The notes under the pieces: model-generated
The model's database searches: none
What the model saw: only the letters and a program-made list of their open reading frames with translations
Told to the model about the DNA's origin: nothing
Virus record (IMG/VR): IMGVR_UViG_3300034407_003474
Span: 1 to 40,480 of that record
DNA length: 40,480 bases
Direction: 5' to 3' (one strand)
Source of the DNA: a virus
Program-made: the position numbers and the translations under genes
Part shown: piece by piece, positions 39,485 to 40,480 of the stretch
Layout: each line of letters begins with the position of its first letter
Numbering within the stretch: position 1 is the stretch's first letter

Positions 39485-40017
39485 CACACACCACCTTTCG
39501 ATTCAATCGCGGGAGAAGAGTGCGGGGAGACGTGTTCAGCGCCTCCCCGCTGTTGCTTGGCGGGCATTATCCCGCCAAGCACACGACAGGCCGTCAAAAC
39601 CCATCGCGCGGGGAGAGGGGTTAGTGCCCCATCTTCCCCATCACAGCCGCTGGATTGGCTACCAGACCGGCCCCTTGCCTGTTCAGAGGCAAAGCCCATT
39701 ACAGCGCCTGTCACTCGCTTCGTGATGCTGTTGCACACCACGGACCGACGCGCGCCCTTCAAATATTCCGGGTGCTGATTGAAGGCATCCGCAACCGCCC
39801 CGTCCACAATCCGCCAGAGACGCGAATAGGACCGATCAGGCTTGGGGCAACGCAATCGGCGGCGCTGCCTCGGCACACCGCGCGGACGTGCTGGCGGCTG
39901 CTCACCATCCCGGTAAACCAGATCCGTCGCGTGTTTCGCCTTGATGTGATTGGCGGCCGCATTTTCACTTCCAAACCGAGCCGAGCACAGGGCGCATATG
40001 TGGAGCTTGGCGGTCAT
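39484..40017 (-). CDS. Protein with N-terminal C2H2 zinc finger
   Basis: A 177-residue protein. Residues about 5-30 are a classic C2H2 finger: HICALCSARFGSENAAANHI then KAKH. The rest is basic (PRGVPRQRRRLRCPKPDRSY) with a helical middle (AFNQHPEYLKGARRSVVCNS) and a polar tail. A DNA- or RNA-binding regulator is likely. It overlaps both neighbours by four bases. Confidence 0.65.
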   Translation of the reverse strand: MTAKLHICALCSARFGSENAAANHIKAKHATDLVYRDGEQPPARPRGVPRQRRRLRCPKPDRSYSRLWRIVDGAVADAFNQHPEYLKGARRSVVCNSITKRVTGAVMGFASEQARGRSGSQSSGCDGEDGALTPLPARWVLTACRVLGGIMPAKQQRGGAEHVSPHSSPAIESKGGV

Positions 40018-40223
40018 GCTGCGTCCTCGAACAAAGACGGCTGCTCTAGGCCCTGCTCAATCCCGTCCAGCCAGTCAGCATGAAGCGGTGCGCTCGCGAG
40101 CCGGTCGCCTATCCGGCTGCGTAGATATTTCACGCCAGCCAGAACCGCTTCGCCGCGGCTGACATGTGGGCCATCGGCGCAAGGTCCGCCGCCGCCCTCA
40201 CCACCGGACAAAGTGTAATCCAC
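40014..40223 (-). CDS. Phage protein, probably missing its N-terminus
   Basis: From a GTG at 40223 the frame gives 69 residues (VDYTLSGGEGGGG, then SRGEAVLAGVKYLRSRIG). The frame continues open upstream to 40277 (TWAEIKIGAHDGGWFYG), and this part looks like genuine protein, so the real gene probably began further upstream and was cut by integration at the junction near 40.27 kb. The family is a common small phage type with a 'dGgW..G' beta start and a helical end; function unknown. Confidence 0.55.
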   Translation of the reverse strand: MDYTLSGGEGGGGPCADGPHVSRGEAVLAGVKYLRSRIGDRLASAPLHADWLDGIEQGLEQPSLFEDAA

Positions 40224-40242
40224 CCCGTAGAACCAGCCCCCG

Positions 40243-40480
40243 TCATGGGCGCCGATTTTGATCTCTGCCCAAGTGCATCAGGCGAAGAAGATTGCCATAG
40301 GTGCTGACATTATTAAAACCATGATCATGGACACCGAAGTGGCTCACATGGGGTGCCATCTTCTCCATCGTCATGGTTCGCCCATAGTCTAGCGCTTCTT
40401 CGTCACCCGTCGCATCAAACTGCGAGATGGCCGAACCAAATTCGAACCCCTGCGTCCACTCCGTCCACCCACGCGTCGTG
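40243..40480 (-). pseudogene. Host gene fragment, probable glycoside hydrolase, interrupted by the prophage
   Basis: The minus-strand frame is open from the window edge: RGWTEWTQGFEFGSAISQFD, EALDYGRTMTMEKMAPHVSH and FGVHDHGFNNVSTYGNLLRL, then RLMHLGR. It then runs into phage sequence and stops at 40243. The sequence resembles (alpha/alpha)6-barrel glycoside hydrolases of the GH88/105 type, a call from memory. It is unrelated to phage genes and enters from outside, so it marks chromosome beyond the prophage. The rest of the gene should lie beyond the left prophage end, outside the window. Confidence 0.6.
40262..40290. other. Prophage-host junction (right attachment site region)
   Basis: Host coding similarity ends and phage coding sequence begins within this interval. 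The exact crossover core cannot be fixed without the other end of the prophage. Confidence 0.5.

Noticed and set aside
1-40480. CRISPR array or cas genes
   Set aside because: No evenly spaced repeats or Cas-like proteins were seen on either strand.

Overview
The window is most of a siphovirus-type prophage in a GC-rich bacterial chromosome, plus a short piece of host gene at the right edge. The host is probably an alphaproteobacterium: GC content is high, codon use is typical, and several phage proteins resemble families common in alphaproteobacterial phages and gene-transfer agents. I did not identify the genus.

Layout, left to right. Positions 1-3.4 kb are plus strand: a truncated unknown gene, a small membrane protein, an MmcB-like PD-(D/E)XK protein, a large serine recombinase (the likely integrase) and a small membrane-anchored protein. 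Positions 3.4-4.14 kb hold no gene but are densely structured. They include a 63-nt module that fits a tRNA core opened at the anticodon and closed at the acceptor end. From 4.14 to 40.2 kb almost everything is on the minus strand and reads as one late operon, transcribed right to left. In order of transcription it holds small regulators, a NusG-like antiterminator, a structured leader with a tRNA-Arg(UCG), small and large terminase, portal, scaffold, major capsid and an accessory cassette (ATP-grasp, epimerase, glycosyltransferase, HslV-like peptidase). It continues with head completion proteins and a MuF-like protein, tail terminator, tail tube, frameshifted tail chaperones, tape measure, tail tip, fibre and lectin-like proteins, holins, endolysin, spanins and a metallophosphoesterase.

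A foreign-looking island (18.5-23.1 kb) interrupts the tail genes. It carries a plus-strand ribbon-helix-helix regulator and a lipoprotein, diverging from a minus-strand operon that ends in an antirepressor. The antirepressor is cut in two by a 2.4-kb IS1595-like element (19143-21540). The element has an 8-bp target duplication and a three-gene cargo operon of unknown function.

The late operon contains at least four intrinsic terminators (18460, 18489, 24036, 24573). These fit a model in which the NusG-like protein lets polymerase read through. At about 40.27 kb the phage sequence joins a host coding sequence, probably a glycoside hydrolase, marking the right prophage boundary. The left boundary lies outside the window.
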